DNA of 64,000 nucleotides from Craspedostauros australis (Eukaryota > Bacillariophyta > Bacillariophyceae > Mastogloiales > Achnanthaceae): NCBI GenBank assembly GCA_026770025.1, contig JAMXDE010000007.1, positions 2,997,056 to 3,061,055 of the forward strand, read 5' to 3'. Position numbers and translations under genes: made by a program. This document shows positions 31,801 through 41,785 of this stretch, piece by piece. Below the pieces are notes generated by a model. The model was not told where the DNA came from. It did no database searches and worked only from the letters and a program-made list of their open reading frames with translations. The stretch's first letter is position 1. Each line of letters begins with the position of its first letter.

Positions 31801-34552
31801 ATGCCCAATGTTCCGTGGAGACCGTGTCGAGGACAGTTCCGCTTGTCCGGGTTTGGTGGTTCACCACTTGGAGGGAAACCGCATCGCCCGTGAACTTGAT
31901 GGAGTCCAGGGTGGGTCGCTGTTTCGCCAGCTTGGCTGACACAGACGGGGTTTCACCATGGTTGGCTTCCTGATGGCGAGAGTACCCAGGTACATGTTGC
32001 CCACAGCGAGTACTGGGTGCCTCAATGTGCGGTCCTGGCCCTGGCCCTCCATGGTGGGTTCCATGGTCGGTTGCCTGGTGTCCGTATCCAGTTAGTCTTG
32101 GAGGGTACCCTGATTGGAGGTTTCCAATAGGTGCGAAGGCACCTGGTGCTGTTTGGTTGTCTTCACTTCCATTTGGCACGTATCCCATGCGAACAGGGAC
32201 TCCAATAGGCGGGAATCCTTCTGGGTGGGGTTGCGCATACGCCGTATGTGGTTGGCCATATGCGTGAGGAGGCCCCATGTTAGGTGGGTATCCATGGCAC
32301 ACTGTGTTGTCATATCTGTAGATGCCATAGGGATTGAGAAAATGGCAGTGTATTTGTCCCGTTCCATGGTTCATGCCTGCGTTCGCAGTTGGGTTTTGGT
32401 TCGTCGGTTCGCGTCTGCCGTTGCCATGGTTACTGGCCATCCCATGGGGTGGCAGGTAGCCCATGGTACCATGATGGTTCCATGAGTTCCGGTTGTCCGC
32501 GGGGCGGTTCCCACTGCTCTCTGAGTGGGTCACTCGGGGTCCGGCAGGATCTCCTGGGTCCCTGGTGGTTGTCTTGGGGGTGAAGGTTGCCACCTTGGCG
32601 TCGGGTGGCCTGCGATCATGTCCGCCAATAGTAGCGGGGTTCACGTCGAGGAACAGTCCGCTCCTTTCGTCGGGTCCGCGCTCGTTGGTTGATCCAGTAG
32701 CTTTGCTGGTGATGCTGTGCAGGTTGTGGTCGTCATTGGGACTGGTGCTCGTGGCGTTCGGGTTGGGGCGCCGCTTCGTCAGCTTGGCGGGAGGAGTTGG
32801 GGTATCACCATGGGTGCCTCCCTGATGGGGTGCGTCCCCAAATGCGTGGTGCCCATGGTGGGTGTCAGGACCTAAGACGTGTGGGTCTGGTCCCATTCGG
32901 TTCGCGCCATGACCTGTCGCTTGGTTCCCGTGTCCTGGTGGTCTTGGGGGGTACCCAGGTTGGGGAATTCCAACAGGCATGAAAGCTCTCAGGGCAGTCG
33001 GGTAGCCTACATTTCCGTTTGGGGGGTATCCCATGTGGACAGGGATTCCGATGGATGGGAATCCTCCTGGATGTGGATGTGGGTATGCTGGGCGTGGGCT
33101 CCTATGTGCGTGGAAGGTATCCATGCGGGGTGGGTATCCATGGGGTCCGTCGTTGGTGTGACCATGGTTACCATTGGGTCCAGGGTCTTGGTGATGCAGA
33201 TGATCTGTTCCATGGTTCGCTCCTGTGTTGGCGGTTGGGTTTCGGATTGTTGGTTCGCGTCCGTCGTGGTTATGGTAGCTGGCCATACCGTGAGGTGGTG
33301 GGTTGCCCATGGTACCATGATGGTCCCATGAGCTTCGGTTGCTCGCTGGACGGTTCCCACCTTTCTCCTGGTGGGTCATCCGAGATGTGGCAGTGTCTCC
33401 TGGATCTCTGGTAGTCGTCCCATGGGCGAAGGTTACTGCCTTGGCTTCAGGTGGTCTGCGACCGTGACCGTCAATAGTCGTGGGGCAAACGTTGGGGGAC
33501 ATTCTGATCCTTCCATCGGGTCCACATTTGGTGGCTGGTCCGGTAGTTTCGTTGGTGTCCGGGTGCTGGTCGTTGTCGTTGCTGGGGCTGGTACCTGCAG
33601 CATTTGGGTTGTCGCTGTAGGCATCGGTTGCTGTTGGGGATGTCGTCATGGATCCACGCTCAGCAATACCAGAGAGTTGGGTTTCGTCAGGGAGGGTGCC
33701 CGAGGTGCACTCCGGGGCGGCTCCACCGGCTAGGGATGAGAACCCAAAGGGGGTACCTCCTGGGCGGCTGTCGCTGTCTCGTCCTGTCTTGAGGATTGAG
33801 GTTTCAGATCTGGTCGAGGTGCTGGTGGCATTGGGGTTAGAGAGAAATGTCTTGTACTCCACGACAGCAGTTAGCCACTCACCATTGTGCGTGCGCCTGC
33901 CGCGTCTTTCGAATCGGTCGAAGGCCATCATCGTTTTCTCGGTGCTTTCTGCGTCGATGAACATCCTATTGAGAGTTTGGTCGAGGGATGAGTCTCTGTT
34001 GACTTTGATAAATCCTACCCACTCGGCGATGTGGTAGACGAGGAGTCCTGTCTCGAAGTGTCTTGCGACGTCGTCCGGGTCCGTGAAGTTGATCATGATG
34101 GCTCCAGGGACCATGGTTGGGGTCCCTTCGTGGATGGTGGTCAGTAGTTCGGGGAGTGTCTTCTCGATCGCGAGTGCGCTGGTTTTAAAGAGGCCAAAAA
34201 CCGTGGCAGTCTCGATGCTAATCCCAAAGTACTGCTTGAGGTCGGTGAATGCGTCCCAGGTGGTCTTGTGGACATGGCACACCACTTCGTCGTCGTGGGT
34301 CTTCTCCTTTCGGTTCCACGCGTCGACGATGATGGGGTGTCCGAAGGTTGCTTCGATGAACTTCTTTCCCATCTCAGTGGGGAAGAGTGACGAAGGTCCA
34401 TCCATCAGGGCGCCTGCCGTGTCATTGAGGAGGACAGAGAGGCTGGGGTCCTTCGGGTCCTTGGGGTCGGTCTCGAAGGCATCGGTCAAATCACCTGGGC
34501 TCCTCTTGGAGGGTCCCCTGGTGGAGGGAACGATGCGGTTGGTACGAGTCAT
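28856..34552 (-). CDS. Chimeric Gag-like/Pol-remnant protein lacking protease, integrase and RT (3' truncated)
   Basis: About 1,899 codons are open from the ATG at 34552; the frame runs on ~57 codons into the neighbouring LTR. Residues 1-240 are a Gag-like region with no named domain. Residues ~315-596 and ~597-880 are a tandem duplication rich in His, Pro, Gly and Asn. Residues ~885-985 match the segment that follows protease in the 35.5-kb Copia (a PDENMIINLEMRDAL stretch, then EWNPPD against EWDPST). Residues ~1160-1245 match the end of Copia RNase H (RDNKAML, LAFHQVRECIAAGII, ADMHTKPLS). The protease core, all of integrase and all of RT are missing between them. The C-terminal ~650 residues are P/S/D-rich and unrecognised. 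A frame this long without stops argues against simple decay. Confidence 0.75.
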
Positions 34553-34583
34553 CTTGCAGAGGTCTAAGAGCTTGACAATCTTT

Positions 34584-34597
34584 TGCCACTGTTAATC
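34584..34597 (-). other. Primer-binding site of the minus-strand element
   Basis: Minus strand GATTAACAGTGGCA directly after the LTR, one mismatch from the TRIM and 35.2-kb Copia sites. It fits the same tRNA-Asn anticodon-arm primer. Confidence 0.65.
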
Positions 34598-35213
34598 TAA
34601 TAGAGCCCAAACGTAATGGCTGTTGTCTTGTTGGCTGTTCTTTAGCTGTAGGCAGAGGCTTGACTGGCAAGAGATCCGGACGAGAGTCTTCTGTTCCACA
34701 AGTAGTCAATTTAGAATACTGGTAGATGGTGAAGAAACGTGCGGATTATGAGATTAGTGCAATTATTCTTGTTCGTGTGACACCCTGTGTGGGTTGCCCT
34801 GGAAAAGGGTCGTAGGGTTTGCGTAGCCCAAGTACCACAGGAGGGGGCCCTTTTGTTGGGTTGCTGTCAGAAAAGGGGTGTAGGGTTTGCGTAGCTCCAG
34901 TACCAGGGGAAAGTTTCCCTCCATCAAGTTGGAAGCTGGGCGAAGGTCATCTTGCGTGTATTCCCACGTGGAACTGTACCGTGGATCCAGCAGTCTTGTA
35001 TTGGCATCAAGTTGTTGGTGGGGAGGGGTTCCGATGACCCAGTCATTGGGACCCTTTTTCCATGGGTCCTGGACTCCAAAGAGGTTCTTCGAAGACTTGT
35101 GCCTGCTCCAAACGTGGTTATGTCCAAAACGTGGTTCAGACCGATTCGTGGGAAAACGAGTCATGTGTTCCAGGAAATCCTTCCTTAGCCTAACTGCTAG
35201 TTTAGCTCTATTA
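34598..35213 (-). repeat. 5' LTR of the minus-strand element (616 bp)
   Basis: Its ends are a perfect 9-bp inverted repeat, TAATAGAGC ... GCTCTATTA. Internally it contains a ~66-bp tandem duplication (about 34790-34855 and 34856-34920, each with GTAGGGTTTGCGTAGC). The LTR call rests on the terminal inverted repeat, the adjacent primer site and the exact junction with another LTR, because the second LTR is missing. Confidence 0.7.
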
Positions 35214-35270
35214 ACTTGATCTCTCTTGAAGGAATCGTGTGATTTCGCTGTGTACGATAACGAGATAACA
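35214..35270 (+). repeat. Remnant of the 5' LTR (last 57 bp)
   Basis: ACTTGATCTC...GAGATAACA corresponds to 41447-41503 in the 3' LTR. Upstream it abuts the terminal GCTCTATTA of the minus-strand LTR. Confidence 0.85.
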
Positions 35271-35284
35271 GATTAACAGTCGCA
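35271..35284 (+). other. Primer-binding site of the second-lineage Copia
   Basis: GATTAACAGTCGCA, identical to the TRIM site and complementary to a tRNA-Asn(GUU)-like anticodon arm up to nucleotide 40. Confidence 0.7.
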
Positions 35285-35386
35285 AGCACTACGTCCTGAC
35301 CTGACTGAGTGAACCCCCCTCCAACCCACCGAGCTGATCCCATCAGCACCGAACCGATTGCATCACGTGACGACGTGAAGCAAGAA

Positions 35387-35548
35387 CCGAACAAGAACAA
35401 GAGCCTTCTAAGGCAGCGCACATGAACACACCGAGCACAGCGTATCCGCTTCTCCGTACCGAACCGAACAACAGCAAGAGCCACCAAAGGCATCGCAAAC
35501 GAACACACCGAGCACAGCGTATCCGCTTCTCCGTGACGAACCGAACCG
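35387..35548 (+). repeat. Tandem duplication in the Gag-Pol leader
   Basis: Two ~80-bp copies, each with CACACCGAGCACAGCGTATC followed by CGCTTCTCCGT and ACGAACCGAAC or a close variant, lie just before the ATG at 35555. They are spaced ~85 bp apart. Confidence 0.75.
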
Positions 35549-35554
35549 AACAAG

Positions 35555-38500
35555 ATGACAGAACCCACCGAACCCATCACCATCCTGAACCACGTCCTCA
35601 AGGCCGTGGGTATCTCCGACGACTCCGACCATCGCCGCGTTATCATCGACGCAGCGGTGGAGAATGTTGACGACCTCACCTTCCTCACCAAGGAAGACCT
35701 CGACGGTCTTCATCGCGACATCACTCCCACCTCGGGAGACCCATACTCATGTCGATTGACTGCGTTGCACATTCGCAAGATCCTCGCACTCCCAATGTGG
35801 TATGACGCGCAAGCTGACGACGACGACTCCGTCTGGCTTGACCTGAATGCTGCGAGGCTCCAGAGCTTCATGAGAGCTGAACTCAAGAAACGCGTGGAAG
35901 CCTCCACACCGACACCCGAACCCACCATGTCATCCATGGTGACACCACCACCACCTACTGAACCTGTCTCTGATGGAGCCGCTGCCTTCGACAAGGGCAT
36001 CAAGCGAAACCTCAGCGACTATCCGATCCTGAAGAGTGATGACCAGTTCATGGTCTTCGACCGACGTCTCCGAGCCACCGCTGCAGCGCACGGTGTGAAG
36101 AACGTCGTAGACCCCGAGTACCTCCCGACCCAAGACGAGGCTGAGCTGTTCGACAAACAGCGCACCTTCCTCTTCTACGTCTTGACCCACTGTCTCAGGA
36201 CCACGAAGAGCCGCAACTGTCTCCAGGCATACGCCGATGACGAGAACGGTCATGGGGTGTATACCATGCTCCGTGAAGAGTATGCAACCGGAGTAGCTGC
36301 AGCCAACAAGGCTCAGCTGATCCAAGAGGAGATCCGGAACCTCAAGATGAACCACTCGTGGAACAGCAGCCGCGAAGCCTTCGTGAACAGCTGGCTCAGC
36401 AAGATCAACGACCTCGAAGAGATCCAGGATGCACCTGTCTCTGAGGACTGGAAGCTTCAGTGGCTCAAGGAGGCCATCACCCCTGATGCTGACCTCTTCC
36501 GTTCCCTTGACGACGCCGATGCTCTCCAGAGCAACTTGGCGTTGGCGACAGGAAAGACCAACTTCAGGTTGGACTTCGATGCCTTCCTTGGTGTTGTGCG
36601 CAGATCCGCACAGCGCAATGACCTGCGCATCCCACGCAACAAGGCCAAGCGCAGAGTCAATAACACAAACAAGGAAGCAAGTAACAACGAGAACAAGACC
36701 AACCAATCCAAGAACAAGAACACGAACAAGCGAATCCCAGACAACGAATGGAAGCAAATGACCTGGGATCAGAAGAAGGCTCACATGCAGTCCAAGGGTA
36801 CTTGGGACCCCAAGTACACCAGGGATGCATCGAACAGACAGGCCAACAAGACATCCGCCACTGGCAATGGGGGTGGTGGGCAGACCAAGTCCACCTCAAC
36901 CTCAGGCAGCGCCGGTTCTGACGAACTCCCCGGCGATGCCATCAAGCGCATGTTGGCCAATGCCACGACCAACACCAACACTTCCGACGAAGTCGCCATC
37001 CAGGGCAAGATCTACCATGCTGTTCAGGCCATAGTCCTGCAATACAGCTTCAACAAGACCGATGTTGCGAAGGCCGGTTCCCTGATCGACAGCGGTGCGA
37101 ATGGAGGATTGGCAGGCGATGATGTGACTATCATCAGCCGTACCAACCATACCACCGACATCAGCGGAATTGGAGACACCGCAATCGTCAACCTGGACAT
37201 TGGAACGGTCGCTGGACTCGTCATGTCCACCGAGGGACCTATCATTGCGAAGTTTCACCAATACGCCCTCTATGGCAAGGGCAAGACGATTCACTCGACG
37301 AATCAGCTCGGTGCATTCGGTCTCGATGTCAACGAGCGTCCTCGCGAACTCCCTGGAGGGAGACAGACAATCATCGTGCCTGATGGGCATGTGATCCCTC
37401 TCTCCATCCGACAGGACCTGTCCTACATGGACATGAGACCTCTCACACGCAAGGAGATTGACACGTACCCTCACGTGGATTTCACTGCCGACGAAGAGTG
37501 GGACCCATCCACTCTCGACCACGAGTTCACTTTGCTGGACGAGACCTCCGATGGTGCCCCAGACGACGGCGTCCACTCACCGGACTCCATCGAAGTGTTC
37601 ACCAGTGAGACCGGTGCCTCACAGCAGGGCGCTATCACTCGCGTGAAGCCAAAGATCGACTATGAGGCCCTCCGTCCGTACTTTGGATGGATCTCGGCCA
37701 GAAGAGTCCAAGACACTCTCAAGTGCACATCCCAATGGTACCGCACCTCCGAGCGGTTCACCATGAGGAAGCACTTCAAGACCAGATTCCCTGCCGCGAA
37801 CGTGGACAGACTCCACAAGACTGTTGCCATGGACACGTTGTTCTCTGACACACCTGCACACGACGATGGTGTGCCAGGCCATGGTGGCAGCACGATGATG
37901 CAAGTATACGTGGCCGTGGATTCTCGCTTCACCGCAGGATTCCCCATGACATCGGAGAAGCAAGTCGCTTCCACTCTCCAAGACTTCATCCGGTGTCATG
38001 GAGCTCCTGACCTCCTGATGTCCGATAACGCGAAATCCGAGATCGGATTCAAGGTCCAAGACATCCTCCGACAGTACTCCATCGCTGATCATCAGAGCGA
38101 GCCGGAGCACCAGCACCAGAACGCCGCAGAGAGGCGTATCCAAGACATCAAGCGCATGACGAACGGCATCATGGATAGGACGGGCACACCTGCTCGCTTC
38201 TGGCTCATATGCACCATGTATGTCATTGTGCTCTTCAACCACTTGGCTCAACGCACAGCGGGTAACGTCACGCCGATGCAGGCAGCCTACGGACACCGTC
38301 CCGATGTGAGCAAGTTCCTTGCCTACCGATGGTGGCAGCCGGTGTACTACCGCGTGGAGAAACCTGGCTTTCCCAGCCAGTCCAAGGAGCGGAAGGGGAG
38401 ATGGGCCGGACCCTGTCTCCACAAGGGTGACGAACTCACCTTCTGGGTGTTGGACGATGACACCCAACAGCTCCTCCCTCGATCCTCGATCCGTGCAGCC

Positions 38501-40945
38501 GACGAGCACGGCTCCTGCAACCTGCGTGTCGACTTTCCCCTGGCCGACGTTGGGAAGGAGGACGGCTCGGACACGAACCCATCTGATGATGGGGAGCTTG
38601 AAGACGACGTCCCAGTGCCTGATGGAATGCAACCAGTTGTACATTCCCTAGGAGACGCCGTTCTTTTCGCTTCTGCGGAGTCCGATCCTGAAACGGCGGA
38701 CATGGCAAGAGTCTCCATCCCTCGATTCACACCAGAGGATCTCATCGGCAAGACCTTCCTATACGACCGTGACGGACAGAGAGTCAAGGCCGAAGTCATC
38801 CAACGCGTCAACGATGCAGATGCAGCGAACCACCAGCGAATCAAGATGTTGCTCGCCTTTGACGATGGAGCCACCAACGAACTCATCTCCTACGTCCAGC
38901 TGTCCGACATCATCGAACAGCAGCTCGAACGCAACGAAGACAACGAAGACGGAGTATGGGGATTCCAAGGCATCATCGGACACGAAGGACCTCTCGCTCC
39001 GAACGCCAAGACCTACAAGGGGTCCCGATACAATGTCATTGTACAATGGGATGACGGATCAACAACATCCGAACCACTCTCCACCATGTTGCAAGATGAT
39101 CCTGTATCATGTGCGGCATACGGCCGGAAGAACGGATTGCTCGATCAGCCTGGATGGAAACAGCTGAAGAAGCTCTCTGACCGACAGGCTCGAATGGAGC
39201 GCAAGACCTCCATCAACAAGGCCAAGAAGCACACCAACGCACCCATCTACCAGTTCGGTGTTCAGGTACCACGCAATCACCAAGAAGCCGTACGCCTCGA
39301 CAAACGCAACGGCAATACGCTCTGGGCAGATGCAGAACGTACCGAGATGGAACAGCTCTTCGGATATGAGACATTCCGATCGCTCGGCAAGACCAAGACC
39401 GTTCCAGACGGATACCAACAGATCCGGCTGCAATGGGTCTACGCGGTCAAGCACGACCTCCGACACCGAGCACGATGTGTGGCAGGTGGCCACCTGACGG
39501 ACCCATGCAAGGACTCCTCCTACGCCGGAGTTGTCAGTTTGCAGTCACTCAGAATCGCCCTACTCGCTGGCGAACTGAACGGACTCAAGACCATGGTCGG
39601 CGACATTGGAAACGCCTACCTGGAGGCATACACGAAGGAGAAGATTCGCTTCGTAGCCGGCGACGAGTTCGGGGAGCATGCAGGCCACATGCTCACGATT
39701 GTCAAGGCGCTCTACGGCCTCCCGACATCCGGAGCTCGCTTCCACGAAGCGCTGGCAGATACCCTTCGAGACATGGGCTTCCAGCAGTGCAGGTCTGACC
39801 CCGACGTATGGATGCGTGATGCAGGTCCGCACTGGGAATACGTATGTGTATACGTAGACGATCTCATGGCGGTCATGTCTGACCCACGTTCCTTCTTCGA
39901 CACTCTCACTTCGCAGTACGGCTACAAGCTCAAAGGTGTCGGTTCCATCTCCTACCATCTAGGAGCAGACTTCGGAAGAGACAGCGACGGCACAATGAAG
40001 ATCAGCGCGCGTTCCTACATCAAGCGCATGCTCACGAACTACGAACAGATGTTCGACGGACCACCCAACAAGACCAGCTGCCCCATGGACAAGGACGACA
40101 GTCCTGAGCTCGATACGACACCCGAGCTCGGGGAGATCGATCGAACCAAGTACATGTCGTTGATCGGAGCACTCCAATGGTGTGTGTCTCTGGGAAGGAT
40201 CGACATACATGTGGCGGTCATGACTCTTTCCCGTTTCCGTGCATCACCAAGAGCAGGACACATGGACAGAGTGAAACGCATCTACGGGTATCTTCGAAAA
40301 TACCCAGACGCTTCCATCCGCTTCCGAACCGGAATCCCCAACCATGAAGAACACTACGACATCCCACAGCACAAATGGATGTACTCTGTGTACGGACCCA
40401 ACCGAGAGGAGCTGCCGGCGGATGCACCGACAGCCAAAGGCAAACCAGTACGTACCACGACTTTCGTTGATGCGAATCTCATGCACTGCAAGGTGACTGG
40501 GAAATCAGCAACTGGTATCGTGCATCTCATCAACCAAACACCCATCGAATGGTTCTCGAAGCGACAGTCCACCGTGGAGACGGCCACCTACGGATCAGAA
40601 TTCGTGGCAGCACGGTTGGCAACCGAACAGATCATGTCCATCCGCTTGATGCTGTGCGAAATGGGAATACCAGTGGACGGACCAAGCTGGCTCTTTGGTG
40701 ACAACCAGAGCGTAGTCACATCCTCCACCATCCCAACCAGTGTACTATCCAAGAGACACAACGCACTGGCCTACCACCGAGTCCGATCGGCCATCGCCGC
40801 TGGGACAATGTACTTCATCAAGATCAAGGGAAACCAGAACATCGCCGACATCCTCACGAAATTCCTTCCACGATCGGTTTTCTGGGACCTCATCCAACCA
40901 CTGTTGTTCTGGAAGGGCAACACCGATCCCAACCACATCAAGTGA
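35555..40945 (+). CDS. Copia Gag-Pol polyprotein, second lineage, apparently intact
   Basis: A 1,796-codon single-frame polyprotein. The Gag region (~1-500) is helical and basic near 365-420, with no CCHC zinc knuckle. Protease has SLIDSGANGGLAGDD (D512). Integrase has the triad D760, D824 and E859, but a canonical HHCC finger is not evident before it. A hinge of ~400 residues precedes RT, which has VYVDDLMAV (D1435, D1436) and GNAYLEAYTKEK. RNase H has TFVDANL, TYGSEFVAARL, GDNQSV and HNALAYHRVRSAIAAG. Absence of the knuckle and the unusual protease box separate it from family A and resemble Copia lineages described from diatoms. All main catalytic residues are present. Confidence 0.92.
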   Translation: MTEPTEPITILNHVLKAVGISDDSDHRRVIIDAAVENVDDLTFLTKEDLDGLHRDITPTSGDPYSCRLTALHIRKILALPMWYDAQADDDDSVWLDLNAARLQSFMRAELKKRVEASTPTPEPTMSSMVTPPPPTEPVSDGAAAFDKGIKRNLSDYPILKSDDQFMVFDRRLRATAAAHGVKNVVDPEYLPTQDEAELFDKQRTFLFYVLTHCLRTTKSRNCLQAYADDENGHGVYTMLREEYATGVAAANKAQLIQEEIRNLKMNHSWNSSREAFVNSWLSKINDLEEIQDAPVSEDWKLQWLKEAITPDADLFRSLDDADALQSNLALATGKTNFRLDFDAFLGVVRRSAQRNDLRIPRNKAKRRVNNTNKEASNNENKTNQSKNKNTNKRIPDNEWKQMTWDQKKAHMQSKGTWDPKYTRDASNRQANKTSATGNGGGGQTKSTSTSGSAGSDELPGDAIKRMLANATTNTNTSDEVAIQGKIYHAVQAIVLQYSFNKTDVAKAGSLIDSGANGGLAGDDVTIISRTNHTTDISGIGDTAIVNLDIGTVAGLVMSTEGPIIAKFHQYALYGKGKTIHSTNQLGAFGLDVNERPRELPGGRQTIIVPDGHVIPLSIRQDLSYMDMRPLTRKEIDTYPHVDFTADEEWDPSTLDHEFTLLDETSDGAPDDGVHSPDSIEVFTSETGASQQGAITRVKPKIDYEALRPYFGWISARRVQDTLKCTSQWYRTSERFTMRKHFKTRFPAANVDRLHKTVAMDTLFSDTPAHDDGVPGHGGSTMMQVYVAVDSRFTAGFPMTSEKQVASTLQDFIRCHGAPDLLMSDNAKSEIGFKVQDILRQYSIADHQSEPEHQHQNAAERRIQDIKRMTNGIMDRTGTPARFWLICTMYVIVLFNHLAQRTAGNVTPMQAAYGHRPDVSKFLAYRWWQPVYYRVEKPGFPSQSKERKGRWAGPCLHKGDELTFWVLDDDTQQLLPRSSIRAADEHGSCNLRVDFPLADVGKEDGSDTNPSDDGELEDDVPVPDGMQPVVHSLGDAVLFASAESDPETADMARVSIPRFTPEDLIGKTFLYDRDGQRVKAEVIQRVNDADAANHQRIKMLLAFDDGATNELISYVQLSDIIEQQLERNEDNEDGVWGFQGIIGHEGPLAPNAKTYKGSRYNVIVQWDDGSTTSEPLSTMLQDDPVSCAAYGRKNGLLDQPGWKQLKKLSDRQARMERKTSINKAKKHTNAPIYQFGVQVPRNHQEAVRLDKRNGNTLWADAERTEMEQLFGYETFRSLGKTKTVPDGYQQIRLQWVYAVKHDLRHRARCVAGGHLTDPCKDSSYAGVVSLQSLRIALLAGELNGLKTMVGDIGNAYLEAYTKEKIRFVAGDEFGEHAGHMLTIVKALYGLPTSGARFHEALADTLRDMGFQQCRSDPDVWMRDAGPHWEYVCVYVDDLMAVMSDPRSFFDTLTSQYGYKLKGVGSISYHLGADFGRDSDGTMKISARSYIKRMLTNYEQMFDGPPNKTSCPMDKDDSPELDTTPELGEIDRTKYMSLIGALQWCVSLGRIDIHVAVMTLSRFRASPRAGHMDRVKRIYGYLRKYPDASIRFRTGIPNHEEHYDIPQHKWMYSVYGPNREELPADAPTAKGKPVRTTTFVDANLMHCKVTGKSATGIVHLINQTPIEWFSKRQSTVETATYGSEFVAARLATEQIMSIRLMLCEMGIPVDGPSWLFGDNQSVVTSSTIPTSVLSKRHNALAYHRVRSAIAAGTMYFIKIKGNQNIADILTKFLPRSVFWDLIQPLLFWKGNTDPNHIK

Positions 40946-40970
40946 CTACGAAAAGATACGTTTCGGGGAG

Positions 40971-41503
40971 TATTAGCACAACGCTTTATTCACCTGATTC
41001 GTTTTCTGATTAGTCTGTCCTGGTATGTGCTGAAACGATGCTTTACTCCGACACATGATTTTCGGCATAAGAGGGACACACTAGGGAGAACATCAGAGAT
41101 TCGGTCTGGCCATCGCCCGGAAAAAAGGTGATGCCCAATTTGACCTGATATACTTCCCAACTAAACCTGAAATGACAACACACCCGACGACCTCAAGCAT
41201 CATCAATGGAATGTGGAATCGACAGAGCCATGGAACGGTGATGAGTGACGTCGACACAGAAGACATCATCGCCACATCATGGGTCATCTCCACATCAGAA
41301 CAAGATCGGATTCGAGGTGCAATGACTGAGAGCTGACCTTGAAGACAGCAACATGAGATACAACTCAATGAAGATAACATAAGAGCAGAAGTCACTCAAC
41401 CCAAACAGTGTCTTCACTTACCAGCTTGTCACCCTCGTCCTGAAAGACTTGATCTCTCTTGAAGGACTCGTGTGATTTCGCTGTGTACGATAACGAGATA
41501 ACA
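40971..41503 (+). repeat. 3' LTR of the second-lineage Copia (533 bp)
   Basis: Begins TATTAGCAC after the polypurine GGGGAG and ends GAGATAACA. The start resembles the TRIM LTR (TATCAGCAC). At 41151-41168 it contains TACTTCCCAACTAAACCT, also found in every family A LTR. Confidence 0.85.
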
Positions 41504-41785
41504 GCAGTTGTGTCGCAACACCACATCAGCATGTGACGTCATTTCTCTGGGACACCCGGCAAGTGCATCAAATACATCAGTTTACGACTAGTACGACCCC
41601 AAAGTGCTTTTTGTCATTTTTTGTGTTTCTTCGTTGTTTGTGAGATGTTGACAAAGCAATGTCGCAGCGACGTCTTCGTTTGATTCATCGATATTACCAC
41701 TTTATCAATAGGTGTTACTCGGACAAATTTAGTCATTACTTCCGTTTGGTTGAAGTGTCATCGAGTCCCGTCGAACCTGCTTCCT

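Larger units (their letters stand above)
28856..35213 (-). mobile_element. Truncated minus-strand Copia-derived element, non-autonomous, with a giant chimeric frame
   Basis: On the minus strand it has a 616-bp LTR (35213 to 34598), a primer site GATTAACAGTGGCA (34597-34584) and a 5.7-kb open frame. It is then cut at 28856 by the 3' LTR of family A copy 2, and its own 3' end and second LTR are missing. Its outer end lies exactly within the 5' LTR of the Copia at 35214, so it inserted there. The missing left part is not found on the other side of copy 2, so a deletion or exchange occurred. Confidence 0.75.
35214..41503 (+). mobile_element. Ty1/Copia LTR retrotransposon, second lineage, 5' LTR truncated
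   Basis: Only the last 57 bp of the 5' LTR remain (35214-35270). They match 41447-41503, with one clear difference. A primer site, a 284-bp leader, a 1,796-codon Gag-Pol, a polypurine tract TTTCGGGGAG and a complete 533-bp 3' LTR follow. The 5' LTR was split by the minus-strand element. The U3 promoter is therefore displaced and this copy is probably silent, although its frame is intact. Confidence 0.9.
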
